From positions 124,001 through 188,000 of the forward strand of contig WRMW01000001.1 of assembly GCA_009776955.1 (NCBI GenBank): 64,000 nucleotides of DNA, given 5' to 3'. Positions within the stretch are counted from its first letter, which is position 1; every line of letters starts with the position of its first letter. Origin of the DNA: Clostridiales bacterium. GTDB taxonomy: Bacteria; Bacillota; Clostridia; Peptostreptococcales; Anaerovoracaceae. The position numbers and the translations under genes are program-made. The notes below the pieces were generated by a model. The model saw nothing but the letters and a program-made list of their open reading frames with translations. It was not told the DNA's origin and did not search any database. This document shows positions 1-8,154 of this stretch, in pieces.

Positions 1-72
1 AAGAAGTTTCTGCCAGGCGGGGAAGTTTACAAGAACGGCCCACCAGAGATCAAGGTGTTCGAGAAGCTGTAG
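1..72 (+). CDS. 3' end of an unidentified protein gene
   Basis: An open frame runs in from the left edge and ends at a TAG at 70-72, giving the last 23 residues of a protein (ending EIKVFEKL). It is too short to assign to a family. It ends about 30 bp before the rpsU promoter, so it belongs to a separate upstream transcription unit on the same strand. No clear terminator is seen between it and rpsU. Confidence 0.5.
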   Translation, partial: KKFLPGGEVYKNGPPEIKVFEKL

Positions 73-102
73 GGGGCGGTGTGCGCCCCTGCACGAAAAA
101 AC

Positions 103-131
103 TTGCACAGTGTAAAAAAAAGGTGTACAAT
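103..131 (+). promoter_or_regulatory. SigA-type promoter of rpsU
   Basis: TTGCAC (103-108) and TACAAT (126-131) are separated by exactly 17 bp and lie about 50 bp before the rpsU start. The layout is that of a housekeeping promoter. TACAAT recurs as the -10 element of several other promoters in this window. Confidence 0.75.
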
Positions 132-181
132 CGCTAGGCACGTTATAGTTCGGCTGATTGCAAAGAGGAGGTGACAAGCGA

Positions 182-361
182 ATGGCACAGGTGGTAGTCC
201 GCGAAAACGAGAGCCTTGAGAGCGCTCTGAAGCGTTTTAAGCGTTCTTGCGCCAGAGACGGGGTTATGTCCGAATTGCGTAAGCGTGAGCATTATGAGAA
301 GCCAAGCGTCCGCCGCAAGAAGAAGTCCGAGGCGGCTCGCAAGAAGGCCCGTAAGATGTAG
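182..361 (+). CDS. rpsU: 30S ribosomal protein S21
   Basis: 59-residue basic protein of the small ribosomal subunit. It begins [21 protein letters not shown], the conserved S21 N-terminus, and ends in a Lys/Arg-rich tail ([16 protein letters not shown]). The start at 182 is chosen over an upstream in-frame codon at 158 because AGGAGGTG lies just ahead of it and because it matches the family N-terminus. It has its own promoter (103-131) and intrinsic terminator (383-412), so it is probably monocistronic, with some read-through into phoH. S21 helps translation initiation on the 30S subunit. Confidence 0.97.
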   Translation: MAQVVVRENESLESALKRFKRSCARDGVMSELRKREHYEKPSVRRKKKSEAARKKARKM

Positions 362-382
362 GGGCAAATTTCAGAAAATTGA

Positions 383-412
383 CGGGATGGGGGACACTCC
401 ATCCCGTTTTTA
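383..412 (+). terminator. Intrinsic terminator of rpsU
   Basis: CGGGATGG (383-390) pairs perfectly with CCATCCCG (399-406), followed by a run of T. It ends right at the beginning of the phoH frame, so phoH either relies on read-through or has its own promoter immediately after the hairpin. Confidence 0.85.
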
Positions 413-427
413 TTGTATACTCTGTAT

Positions 428-1396
428 GTGGAAAACGACGCAAAGGAAATAATACGCATCTCGCTTTCGGACTCGGCGGACGCCGGGCCTGTCTTTGGAG
501 CCCACGACGCAAACCTCAAACGCATCGAGGAAAGGTTTGGCGTGGAGGCCGTGATGCGTCGGGACGAAATAGTGGTGACGGGCAAGCTTGCGGAAAAGGC
601 CGCGGGCGTGATAGAGGACCTGCTCTGGATTCTTGAGAGTGGCGAGGGGGTTGACGAGCAGAAGCTTGAGTATGCTATCCACCTGAACGAGGAAGGGGGC
701 TCGTACAGAAAGAACGGCAAGAACAACGATGTCATAGCGTTCACCCACAGGGGCAAGCCGATAAAAGCCAAGACGCTTGGGCAGGGGACGTATGTGGACG
801 CGATACGCGCCCATGACATAGTGTTTGCCATAGGGCCTGCGGGGACGGGCAAGACTTATCTGGCGGTAGCGATGGCGGTGGCGGAGTTCAAGGCGAGGAA
901 CGTGGAGAAGATAATATTGGCGCGGCCGGCGGTGGAGGCGGGCGAGCGGCTAGGGTTCTTGCCGGGCGATCTCCACGAAAAGGTCGATCCATATCTCAGG
1001 CCGCTGTACGACGCTCTCTACGAAATAATGGGTCGCGACATGGCTTTGCGATTGAAAGAGAAAGAGGCCATAGAGGTGGTGCCGCTTGCGTATATGCGCG
1101 GGCGCACGCTCGACAACGCGTTTATCATATTGGACGAGGCGCAGAACACGACACGCGAGCAGATGAAGATGTTTTTGACGCGGATGGGCTTTGGGGCACA
1201 GGTGGTGGTGACCGGCGACGTGACGCAGATAGATCTGCCCGACGGCAAGCTTTCGGGGCTGCTCCATGCGGAAAAGGTGTTGGCGGGGGTGAAAGAGATA
1301 AGCTTCCAGAGGCTCAAAGAGAGCGATGTGGTGCGGCATACATTAGTCAAAAAGATCATAGGGGCGTACGAACGCTATGAGCGGCGCAAGAAATAG
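428..1396 (+). CDS. phoH: PhoH family ATPase (YbeZ/PhoL type)
   Basis: About 322 residues. A short N-terminal KH-like region precedes a RecA-like PhoH domain with Walker A GPAGTGKT (residues 136-143) and Walker B-like IILDEAQN. PhoH/YbeZ proteins are NTPases linked to ribosome maturation, usually beside ybeY, as here, where ybeY starts on the next base after the phoH stop. The start is uncertain. An in-frame TTG at 413 would overlap the terminator tail. GTG 428 has no Shine-Dalgarno but sits six bases after a TATACT that could be a -10 element, so a leaderless start is possible. The family assignment does not depend on this. Confidence 0.93.
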   Translation: MENDAKEIIRISLSDSADAGPVFGAHDANLKRIEERFGVEAVMRRDEIVVTGKLAEKAAGVIEDLLWILESGEGVDEQKLEYAIHLNEEGGSYRKNGKNNDVIAFTHRGKPIKAKTLGQGTYVDAIRAHDIVFAIGPAGTGKTYLAVAMAVAEFKARNVEKIILARPAVEAGERLGFLPGDLHEKVDPYLRPLYDALYEIMGRDMALRLKEKEAIEVVPLAYMRGRTLDNAFIILDEAQNTTREQMKMFLTRMGFGAQVVVTGDVTQIDLPDGKLSGLLHAEKVLAGVKEISFQRLKESDVVRHTLVKKIIGAYERYERRKK

Positions 1397-1885
1397 ATGC
1401 GGATAGTCTTTGACGAAGAATGGGAGCCCGACGCCGGCTTGCACAAGCTGTTTGAGCGGGCTGCAGAACTGGTGTTCGCACATGAAGGGGTGGACGGCAC
1501 GGGTTGCGAGGTGTCGGTTTTTTTTGCGGATGCGGATGAGATTGCGGCGCTGAATTTGCAGTATAGGGGGAAGGATGGGGCGACAGACGTGCTTTCGTTC
1601 CCGATGTACGAGGCGGCGGACGAGATACGGGCGGCGGCCTTGGATGCGTCCGACGAGCCAGAGGCAGGCCCCGTGCTGATCGGCGATGTGGTGATATGCA
1701 TGGACGTGGCGGAGCGGCAGGCGGCGGAGCTTGGGCATTCCACGGAGCGGGAGCTGGCCTATCTCTTTGCGCATAGCGCGCTTCACTTGCTAGGGCACGA
1801 CCATGAGGATGACGATGAGAGGCGGGCGGCGATGCGTGCCGCGGAGAAGGCCGTAATGGCGGAGATTGGGGAGGTGGCGATATGA
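1397..1885 (+). CDS. ybeY: Endoribonuclease YbeY (rRNA maturation factor)
   Basis: 162 residues. The UPF0054 zinc motif H-x3-H-x5-H is present as H126, H130, H136 in AHSALHLLGHDHED. YbeY is a metal-dependent single-strand RNase involved in 16S rRNA 3' processing and 70S quality control. The ATG follows the phoH stop without a gap, and the 3' end overlaps era by four bases (ATGA), so phoH-ybeY-era-recO are translationally coupled. The usual diacylglycerol kinase gene (dgkA) between ybeY and era in many Firmicutes is missing here. Confidence 0.95.
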   Translation: MRIVFDEEWEPDAGLHKLFERAAELVFAHEGVDGTGCEVSVFFADADEIAALNLQYRGKDGATDVLSFPMYEAADEIRAAALDASDEPEAGPVLIGDVVICMDVAERQAAELGHSTERELAYLFAHSALHLLGHDHEDDDERRAAMRAAEKAVMAEIGEVAI

Positions 1886-2775
1886 GGTCAGGGTTCGTAA
1901 GCATTGTCGGCAGGCCGAACGTGGGGAAGTCCACGTTGCTGAATGCGATGCTGGGCGAGAAGGTGGCGATAGTCTCAGGGAAGCCGCAGACGACGCGCAA
2001 CAGGATAAGGGGCGTCTATACGGAGCATGGCGAGGGTGGAAGCGTGCAGCTTGTGTTTATCGACACGCCGGGGATAGCGCGGCCTAAGAACAAACTAGGG
2101 TCGTATATGGCAGACCAAGCGCTGTCGACCTTGAGCGAGGTCGACATGATACTTTTCGTTGTGGATGAGTCATTGGGCGCCAAAGGCGGCGACCACTTTA
2201 TCATGGAGCGCATCAAGGAAGCGAAGACGCCGGCCATACTCGTCATAAACAAGATGGACGCTATGGAGCCGGACGTCTACCGCAAGGCGTTTGAGTCTTA
2301 TGAGCAGTCAGGTGTTTTTCAAAAACTGTTCGGCATCTCGGCGTTGAAAGGGCAGAACGTGGACATCTTGCTCGACGAGCTGAAATCGTATGCGGAAGAC
2401 GGCCCGCAATATTTCCCTGACGACATGGTTACGGATCTGCCGGAGCGGTTTTTGGCGTGCGAGATCATCCGGGAAAAGATGCTCCACTACCTGCACGAGG
2501 AAGTGCCGCACGGGGTCGCGGTGGAAATCGAAAATTACGAAGAAAAGCCGGGCATCACACGGATATCCGCCGTGATACTTACTGAGAAAAAGACGCATAA
2601 GGGCATTATTATCGGCAAGAACGGGCATACGCTCAAAGGTATAGGCATGAGCGCGCGAAAGGAGCTAGAGGCTCTGCTCGGCACAAAGGCCTTTCTTGAG
2701 TTGTGGGTCAAGGTTAAGGAGAACTGGCGCGACGACGGCCGCATGCTTTCTTCGCTCGGATACAAGCGGGAGTGA
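1882..2775 (+). CDS. era: GTPase Era
   Basis: 297 residues. It has a P-loop GRPNVGKS (10-17), a G3 motif DTPGIARPK and a G4 motif NKMD, followed by a C-terminal KH domain containing GKNGHTLKGIG. Era binds the 3' end of 16S rRNA and is needed for 30S assembly. Its length matches the family. It overlaps ybeY by four bases and recO by four bases (GTGA), part of a tight ribosome-biogenesis and repair operon. Confidence 0.97.
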   Translation: MRSGFVSIVGRPNVGKSTLLNAMLGEKVAIVSGKPQTTRNRIRGVYTEHGEGGSVQLVFIDTPGIARPKNKLGSYMADQALSTLSEVDMILFVVDESLGAKGGDHFIMERIKEAKTPAILVINKMDAMEPDVYRKAFESYEQSGVFQKLFGISALKGQNVDILLDELKSYAEDGPQYFPDDMVTDLPERFLACEIIREKMLHYLHEEVPHGVAVEIENYEEKPGITRISAVILTEKKTHKGIIIGKNGHTLKGIGMSARKELEALLGTKAFLELWVKVKENWRDDGRMLSSLGYKRE

Positions 2776-3446
2776 TAAAGACATACGAAGGCATTGTGAT
2801 ACGGCAGACAAAGACTGTGGGCGGTCGACGCATGGTTCTTATCTTTACGCGGGAGGAGGGCAAGCTGTCCGCGGGGACACACCTTTCGGAGAAAAGCAAG
2901 GGGGGAGGCCTTGCGCTAAGGCCTTTTGCCCACGGCCATTATGTGATATCGGAAAAGCGCGCAGGCTTGCGCTCAATATCGAAGGCTGACACCGTAGACG
3001 CGCACTTTGCCCTTGGCGAAGACGCGGACCGCTTTGCCGAGGCCTCTTTCGCATTGGAGTTTACGGACAGACTCCTGCCTGACGGGGTAAGCGAGCCTAG
3101 GATATTCGATTTGCTGAAAGACTGCCTAGGAATGCTCGGGCGCCGCAAGGCGGGCTTCAGGCTGCTTACGACTTCGTATATGGTCAAGGTGATGCAGACT
3201 CTAGGCATCTTCCCGGACACGGCTTCGCCGGACTTCGGCTTGTTGCTATCGGAGGTGAATGGTGATATATTGGATGTAGCCTTGTATATCGCCGAACAGC
3301 CTCTTGAGCGCATGGAAAAGCTGGCGCTTGACAGCGAAAAGGAGAAGGCCGCGTTCGAGGCCGTGAAGGCGTTTGCGCATAAGCATTTGGAGCTTGGGGC
3401 GCTCAAGAGCGAGCGGTTGCTCGCAGCCGGTGTTAATTACAGTTAG
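2772..3446 (+). CDS. recO: DNA repair protein RecO
   Basis: 224 residues, starting at a GTG that overlaps the era stop. The N-terminal OB-fold (EGIVIRQTKTVGGRRMVLIFTREEGKL) and the following helical domain fit RecO, which with RecR loads RecA on SSB-coated DNA. At 224 residues it is a little shorter than typical RecO (about 240-260). The CxxC pairs that form a zinc finger in many RecO proteins are absent. Confidence 0.88.
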   Translation: MIKTYEGIVIRQTKTVGGRRMVLIFTREEGKLSAGTHLSEKSKGGGLALRPFAHGHYVISEKRAGLRSISKADTVDAHFALGEDADRFAEASFALEFTDRLLPDGVSEPRIFDLLKDCLGMLGRRKAGFRLLTTSYMVKVMQTLGIFPDTASPDFGLLLSEVNGDILDVALYIAEQPLERMEKLALDSEKEKAAFEAVKAFAHKHLELGALKSERLLAAGVNYS

Positions 3447-3456
3447 GAGGACAGAC

Positions 3457-4041
3457 ATGGAAATCACACTTGAGAAGATCGAACTTGTCAAAGACAGGAC
3501 AGGGGTCAGCTACCGCGAGGCGAAGGAAGCCCTCGAGGTCACAGGAGGCAACGTCGTTGATGCCATCATCAAGATAGAGGATGAGATCAATGCCAAGGTC
3601 GGCGCCAAGATTTCGGACAATGGCGCCAAGGTCGTCGAAAAAATCAAGGAAGCGGTCAAGAAGGGCAATGTGACCAAGATCACGGTAAAAAAAGACGGCG
3701 AGGCGATGCTCAACATCCCTGTGACAGCTGGCGTAATCGGCACGGCGCTCGCACCGTGGCTTACCGTCATCGGCTCTATCGTCGCGCTCGGCATGAAGTG
3801 CGAAATACTCTTGGTTAAGGAGGACGGCACTGTTGTCGATCTTACGAGCAAGATGAATGAAACTCTTGACGACATGCGTGAAAAGGGCGGGGAGGCCATG
3901 GACTCCGTGCGCAGCAAGGTGGCAGAAAAGGCCGATGCGATGAAGGACAAGACGGGCAAGGCGCGGAGCGATGTAGACGAGATAAAGGATATAGTGGCGG
4001 ATGCCGCGAAAGAGATCAAGGGCAAAGTGACAGGGGAATAG
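3457..4041 (+). CDS. DUF4342 protein with N-terminal UBA/TS-N-like domain
   Basis: 194 residues, start supported by TTAGGAGG at 3443-3450. Residues 1-45 ([32 protein letters not shown]) look like the UBA/TS-N fold found in EF-Ts. The middle carries the DUF4342 segment with one hydrophobic helix ([20 protein letters not shown]). The C-terminal 60 residues are a charged, probably coiled-coil tail. Function is unknown. It lies between recO and glyQS with short gaps, so it is probably co-transcribed with them. Confidence 0.8.
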   Translation: MEITLEKIELVKDRTGVSYREAKEALEVTGGNVVDAIIKIEDEINAKVGAKISDNGAKVVEKIKEAVKKGNVTKITVKKDGEAMLNIPVTAGVIGTALAPWLTVIGSIVALGMKCEILLVKEDGTVVDLTSKMNETLDDMREKGGEAMDSVRSKVAEKADAMKDKTGKARSDVDEIKDIVADAAKEIKGKVTGE

Positions 4042-4048
4042 CAGCATA

Positions 4049-5461
4049 ATGGTCAAAACAATGGACAAAATAGTAGCTCTTTGCAAAAGCCGAGGCTTTA
4101 TATACCCTGGCTCGGAGATATATGGCGGCTTGGCGAACTCATGGGACTACGGCCCTCTGGGCATAGAGCTCAAGAACAACATCAAACGTGCTTGGTGGCG
4201 TAAGTTCGTACAGGAAAGCCCGCACAATGTCGGAGTTGATACGGCTATAATAATGAACAAGGAAGTCTGGGTGGCGTCGGGCCATGCGGGCGGGTTCGCA
4301 GACCCGCTTGTTGACTGCCGAAGCTGCAAGGCGCGTTTCCGTGCCGATCAATTGATAGAAGGGTTTTTCGAGCAAAAGGGCGAGATGCCGTCCCCGCCGC
4401 TAGATGGGTGGACGAACGACGACATGAGCGCATTTATGTCGGACAAAGGCGTTCCCTGCCCGACGTGCGGCAAGAGCGACTTTACTTCCATAAGGCAGTT
4501 CAACCTGATGTTCAAGACGCATACAGGCGTCACGGACGACTCGAAGAACGAGGTGTTTCTGCGGCCTGAGACAGCGCAGGGCATCTTTACGGAGTTCAAA
4601 AATGTCTTGCGCACGAGCCGCAAGAAACTGCCTTTCGGCATAGCGCAGATAGGCAAGTCTTTCCGCAACGAGATAACGCCCGGAAACTTCATCTTCCGCA
4701 CGCGGGAGTTTGAGCAGATGGAACTGGAGTTCTTTTGCAGGCCGGGCGAGGACTTGGAGTGGTTTGGGTACTGGAAGAAGTTCTGCTTCGACTTCGTGCT
4801 TATGCTCGGCATAAACAAAGACGATGTCAGGATGCGTGACCACAGCGAGGAGGAGCTTTCGCACTATAGCGCCGGCACCACGGACATCGAGTACCGCTTC
4901 CCCTTTGGGTGGGGCGAGCTCTGGGGCATAGCCGACAGGACGGACTACGACCTTAGATGCCATATGGACCATTCGGGCGAGGATATGTCGTACCGCGACC
5001 CCGAAACAAACGAGAAGTTTGTGCCTTATTGCGTGGAGCCGTCGGTGGGCGTGGATCGTATGCTGCTTATGGTGCTGGCTGACGCCTACGACGAGGAAGG
5101 CTTGGAGGCCGACGAGAAGGCGACAGACGACGTGCGGACGGTGCTTCGCTTCCATCCTGCGCTCGCGCCGTACAAGGCGGCGATCCTGCCCCTTACAAAA
5201 AAGCAGAACGAGCAGGCGGAAGCATTGTACAGCGAGCTTGCGAAGGACTTCATGGTGGACTTCGACGCAAGCGGGAACATCGGCAAGCGTTACCGCAGGC
5301 AGGACGAGGTGGGCACGCCGTATTGCATCACCGTGGATTTTGACACGGAGGCGGACGGAACGGTGACGGTGCGCGACCGCGACACCATGGAGCAGATACG
5401 GATAAAGGCTTCGGAAATCAAGGCGTTTCTTGAGGAGAAAATGATACTTGGGCCTGCTTGA
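4049..5461 (+). CDS. glyQS: Glycyl-tRNA synthetase, single-chain class II type
   Basis: 470 residues. The N-terminus [20 protein letters not shown] and the run [14 protein letters not shown] are signature sequences of the alpha2 (eukaryote/Thermus-like) GlyRS, not the alpha2beta2 enzyme. Class II motifs include FRNEI and the C-terminal anticodon-binding domain ([16 protein letters not shown]...). A zinc-binding insertion is visible (CRSCKARF and CPTCGK). It charges tRNA-Gly. The first ATG (4049) is preceded by AGGGGAA; an in-frame ATG at 4061 is an alternative start. Confidence 0.97.
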   Translation: MVKTMDKIVALCKSRGFIYPGSEIYGGLANSWDYGPLGIELKNNIKRAWWRKFVQESPHNVGVDTAIIMNKEVWVASGHAGGFADPLVDCRSCKARFRADQLIEGFFEQKGEMPSPPLDGWTNDDMSAFMSDKGVPCPTCGKSDFTSIRQFNLMFKTHTGVTDDSKNEVFLRPETAQGIFTEFKNVLRTSRKKLPFGIAQIGKSFRNEITPGNFIFRTREFEQMELEFFCRPGEDLEWFGYWKKFCFDFVLMLGINKDDVRMRDHSEEELSHYSAGTTDIEYRFPFGWGELWGIADRTDYDLRCHMDHSGEDMSYRDPETNEKFVPYCVEPSVGVDRMLLMVLADAYDEEGLEADEKATDDVRTVLRFHPALAPYKAAILPLTKKQNEQAEALYSELAKDFMVDFDASGNIGKRYRRQDEVGTPYCITVDFDTEADGTVTVRDRDTMEQIRIKASEIKAFLEEKMILGPA

Positions 5462-5603
5462 GCTGAAAATCCTTCTGGTGGTGATTCTTGCCGTGCCGAT
5501 GGTGCTGTTGGGCATCAAGCTCACAAGTTCGCTTGCGGATGCGGCACTGATGGGCAAGAAAAAGACAGGGAAGCGCAAAAAGGCTAAAGATGATGATGAT
5601 TAG
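5448..5603 (+). CDS. Small single-pass membrane protein
   Basis: 51 residues from a TTG start that overlaps the 3' end of glyQS by 14 bp, with GAGGAG at 5432-5437. Residues 5-22 ([18 protein letters not shown]) form one membrane segment. The tail is lysine-rich ([16 protein letters not shown]), suggesting an N-out, C-in anchor with a basic cytosolic end. Function is unknown. The ribosome-binding site and coupled position support translation, but the protein is short and composition-biased. Confidence 0.5.
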   Translation: MGLLELKILLVVILAVPMVLLGIKLTSSLADAALMGKKKTGKRKKAKDDDD

Positions 5604-5630
5604 GCATTGGGACCGACAAAAGGTATATTT

Positions 5631-6431
5631 ATGGCAAAACTAACGCACGCGATTTTGATAGAGGGCGGCAGCGAGGCAGAGCGTTCTGGCAAGGCGGCGG
5701 CGCTGCTCAAGGAGCATTTTGCGGACGATCCGGAGGCAGCGGCCAGGCTTGATATTGAAAATGCTTTTGAAGACTTGATCATTGTCGAGCCTGAGGAAGG
5801 AAAGGATATCTTGGTGTCTCAAATTGAAGAGCTGACAGGGCTATTCAAGCAAAAACCTTTTGCCTCGACTGGCAGGGCATGCATTGTCCCACAGGGGGAG
5901 CGCATGAACGAGCATGCCCAGAACAAGCTGCTGAAGCTGCTCGAAGAACCCGCATTAGGCGGCCTTGTGCTTATCTTGACGGCAAATGCGGAACGGCTGC
6001 TTCCGACCGTACGTTCACGTTGCATGCGTATATGGCTCGGCCACCCGAAACCCGAGGCCGCTCCTGTGACGGAGGATTTGAGGCGGTTGACCGCCGTGCT
6101 TATATACGGGAAGGGCACGATTGCTGAAGCATGGCAGATTTTTTTGCGCTATGAGGCCTTGCGTGAGGAAGCGGTGGCTTTTCTCTTGAATTTCCAGCTC
6201 TTTCTTCGTTCGCTATCGGTAGGAAGAGCCGCTCCGGAGTTGGTCGGCGACGATTTGGATGAAGGGAAGTGGCTTAGGGAATCGGCCTCGAAAGTGCAGC
6301 AAAAACACGCGGAAAGGATGAGGAATGGCGTTTTGCAGATCGAGAAAGCTCTGGAGAGCATAGTGCGCGGCGACCGTGTGCGGTACGCTCTTCGCGGCAT
6401 GGCGCTGTCGATGTACGAGGGCGCGGTATAG
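5631..6431 (+). CDS. holB: DNA polymerase III delta-prime-like subunit
   Basis: 266 residues. AAA+ core with the clamp-loader signature ERMNEHAQNKLLKLLEEP and the SRC box SRCMRIW. The Walker A position reads GGSEAERSGKAA, not GxxGxGKT, so the subunit probably does not hydrolyse ATP, as is usual for delta-prime. It acts in loading the beta clamp. ATG 5631 is preferred to an upstream in-frame TTG (5607). It sits immediately ahead of ricT, as in B. subtilis (holB-yaaT). Confidence 0.85.
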   Translation: MAKLTHAILIEGGSEAERSGKAAALLKEHFADDPEAAARLDIENAFEDLIIVEPEEGKDILVSQIEELTGLFKQKPFASTGRACIVPQGERMNEHAQNKLLKLLEEPALGGLVLILTANAERLLPTVRSRCMRIWLGHPKPEAAPVTEDLRRLTAVLIYGKGTIAEAWQIFLRYEALREEAVAFLLNFQLFLRSLSVGRAAPELVGDDLDEGKWLRESASKVQQKHAERMRNGVLQIEKALESIVRGDRVRYALRGMALSMYEGAV

Positions 6432-6448
6432 TCAAGAAAGGACAGCAA

Positions 6449-7393
6449 ATGAGAACAGTTGCTACGGTAAAATTCAGAACCTCACAGAAGCACTATTATT
6501 TTGACCCTGCAGGCCATGAAGTGAAATGCGGCGATTACGTCGTCGTCGAAACTCAGAGAGGCAAGGAGCTAGGCATTGTCAGAGGCTCATTGCACGAGGT
6601 TTCGGAGAAGGAGTTCGGCAAGGCGATACGGCCTATTCTACGAAAAGCCACGCCTGACGATATCGCAATGGAGGCGGAGTATATGGACAGGCGCAAGGAA
6701 GCCGTGCAGGTATGCAAGCAAAAGATAGAGGACTACAATCTGCAGATGAAGCTTATAGACGCCGAATACACCTTTGATGGCTCAAAGCTGGTTTTCTACT
6801 TCACGGCGGAAAAGCGGGTGGACTTTCGCGATCTCGTCAAGGACCTTGCGGGGCATTTCCGCATGAGGATAGAGCTGAGGCAGATTGGCGTACGGGACGA
6901 AACACGAATACTCGGCGGCTTTGGGACATGTGGTCGCGAACTTTGCTGCAAGGGCTGGCTTACCGATTTTGAGCCGGTGTCCATCAAGATGGCGAAGGTG
7001 CAAAACCTCTCGCTCAACCCTGGAAAGATTTCAGGCTGCTGCGGTAGGCTGATGTGTTGCCTAAAATACGAGCATGACGTCTATACGGAGCTGAAGGCAG
7101 GGATGCCGGATGCAGGCGAGGTCGTCGATACGGGGCAAGGCCTGGCGCGCGTTTTCGACACGAATATTTTTGAGGGCACAGCCCGCGTAAGATATATTGA
7201 GGAGGAACGCACGCGCGACGAACCGGAAAAGCTTGGCACGGATATGTTTGAATTCAACAAGGCTGACCTAAAGCGCCTTGGCAAGAGCGGCAAGGGCAGG
7301 CCGAATGAGCAAGGCAAAGGCAGCAAGGAGATTGTGAGCAGCATAAAGACAGCAATCCAGGATGAAATCATCGAAGTCATCCCGGAACGCTAA
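6449..7393 (+). CDS. ricT: RicT (YaaT/PSP1 domain) iron-sulfur regulatory protein
   Basis: 314 residues. PSP1 domain at the N-terminus, then the cysteine clusters CGRELCCKGW (from residue 161) and GCCGRLMCCLKYE that hold Fe-S clusters in RicT. In B. subtilis RicT works with RicA and RicF to stimulate mRNA cleavage by RNase Y and phosphorelay to Spo0A. All the clustered cysteines are present, so it is likely functional. Start ATG with AAGGACAG 12 bp upstream. Confidence 0.93.
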   Translation: MRTVATVKFRTSQKHYYFDPAGHEVKCGDYVVVETQRGKELGIVRGSLHEVSEKEFGKAIRPILRKATPDDIAMEAEYMDRRKEAVQVCKQKIEDYNLQMKLIDAEYTFDGSKLVFYFTAEKRVDFRDLVKDLAGHFRMRIELRQIGVRDETRILGGFGTCGRELCCKGWLTDFEPVSIKMAKVQNLSLNPGKISGCCGRLMCCLKYEHDVYTELKAGMPDAGEVVDTGQGLARVFDTNIFEGTARVRYIEEERTRDEPEKLGTDMFEFNKADLKRLGKSGKGRPNEQGKGSKEIVSSIKTAIQDEIIEVIPER

Positions 7394-7410
7394 AATTTGC
7401 GATTAGGGCA

Positions 7411-7653
7411 TTAAAGGGTCTTCAGCTCGTCAAGGCACTTGCGGCAGATGTTCTTGTTGTAAATAACAGATACGTCAACCGCGCTGCCGCAGAAGATACA
7501 AGCAGGCTCATATTTTCTCAGAATGATATTGCTGTCGTCGACAAAAATTTCCACGGGGTCTTCTTTGTTGATGCCGAGCGTACGCCTTAGCTCCATGGGG
7601 AGCACGATCCTTCCGAGTTCATCGACTTTTCTTACAATACCTGTTGCTTTCAT
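7411..7653 (-). CDS. abrB: AbrB/SpoVT-family transcription regulator with zinc ribbon
   Basis: 80 residues on the minus strand, convergent with ricT. The N-terminal swapped-hairpin domain is clear (KATGIVRKVDELGRIVLPMELRRTLGI). The C-terminal half has two cysteine pairs, C52/C55 and C70/C73, that probably bind zinc, as in a subset of clostridial AbrB proteins. AAGAGGTTTTAAA precedes the ATG. AbrB-type proteins are global transition-state DNA-binding regulators; the targets here cannot be read from sequence. Confidence 0.9.
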   Translation of the reverse strand: MKATGIVRKVDELGRIVLPMELRRTLGINKEDPVEIFVDDSNIILRKYEPACIFCGSAVDVSVIYNKNICRKCLDELKTL

Positions 7654-7721
7654 TTTAAAACCTCTTCTTTCTGTAAAAATAGCTTAATAATGGGACATAC
7701 TACCACGCATTGCGGCAATTG

Positions 7722-8027
7722 TCAACCCCTCTTTTTGTTGCCTACAACCTTTGCAATCTGGGTGGCGGCCTTGACTATCACAGGGAGCGTGGTAAACAAG
7801 CCCTTTGTAGCCCTGAGCTTTTTCTGCGAATCTGCAATAAGTTTGTCAAGCTCCTTTGCGCGCCTAGAGGTGATTTCCGCCGTCACCTCAAGATCATTAA
7901 GCACCGACTGCGCCCGCTTCAATGTCTTTACCAAATTGTAGGCAGCTACGATTAAGTAGATGGCAAGAATAATCCCTGCAAGGATCAGCAGGCACAGAAG
8001 CGCGGTTTGAACATCAATAGTCAACAT
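7722..8027 (-). CDS. Single-pass membrane protein with cytosolic coiled coil
   Basis: 101 residues, start supported by GGAGGAAAACGT. Residues 7-32 are one membrane helix (TALLCLLILAGIILAIYLIVAAYNL). They are followed by an amphipathic, probably coiled-coil stretch and a second mildly hydrophobic segment. It resembles DUF948-type general stress/envelope proteins in layout, but no diagnostic motif is seen. It is divergent from murA. Confidence 0.6.
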   Translation of the reverse strand: MLTIDVQTALLCLLILAGIILAIYLIVAAYNLVKTLKRAQSVLNDLEVTAEITSRRAKELDKLIADSQKKLRATKGLFTTLPVIVKAATQIAKVVGNKKRG

Positions 8028-8116
8028 ACGTTTTCCTCCGTCAAATATATACTACGGTATAATTATATAAAACTTGTAAAAAAATGCAAGCAGATATTAC
8101 AAAAAGATTACACAAA

Positions 8117-8145
8117 TATTGCAAAATGTTTTTTCGTGATACAAT
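8117..8145 (+). promoter_or_regulatory. Extended -10 promoter of murA
   Basis: TGATACAAT (8137-8145) is a strong extended -10 element. The -35 could be TTGCAA (8119-8124, 15 bp spacing) or TATTGC (8117-8122, 17 bp spacing). Transcription should start around 8152, only a few bases before the murA ATG at 8155, so little or no 5' leader is expected. Confidence 0.6.
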
Positions 8146-8154
8146 AGCTTGGTT

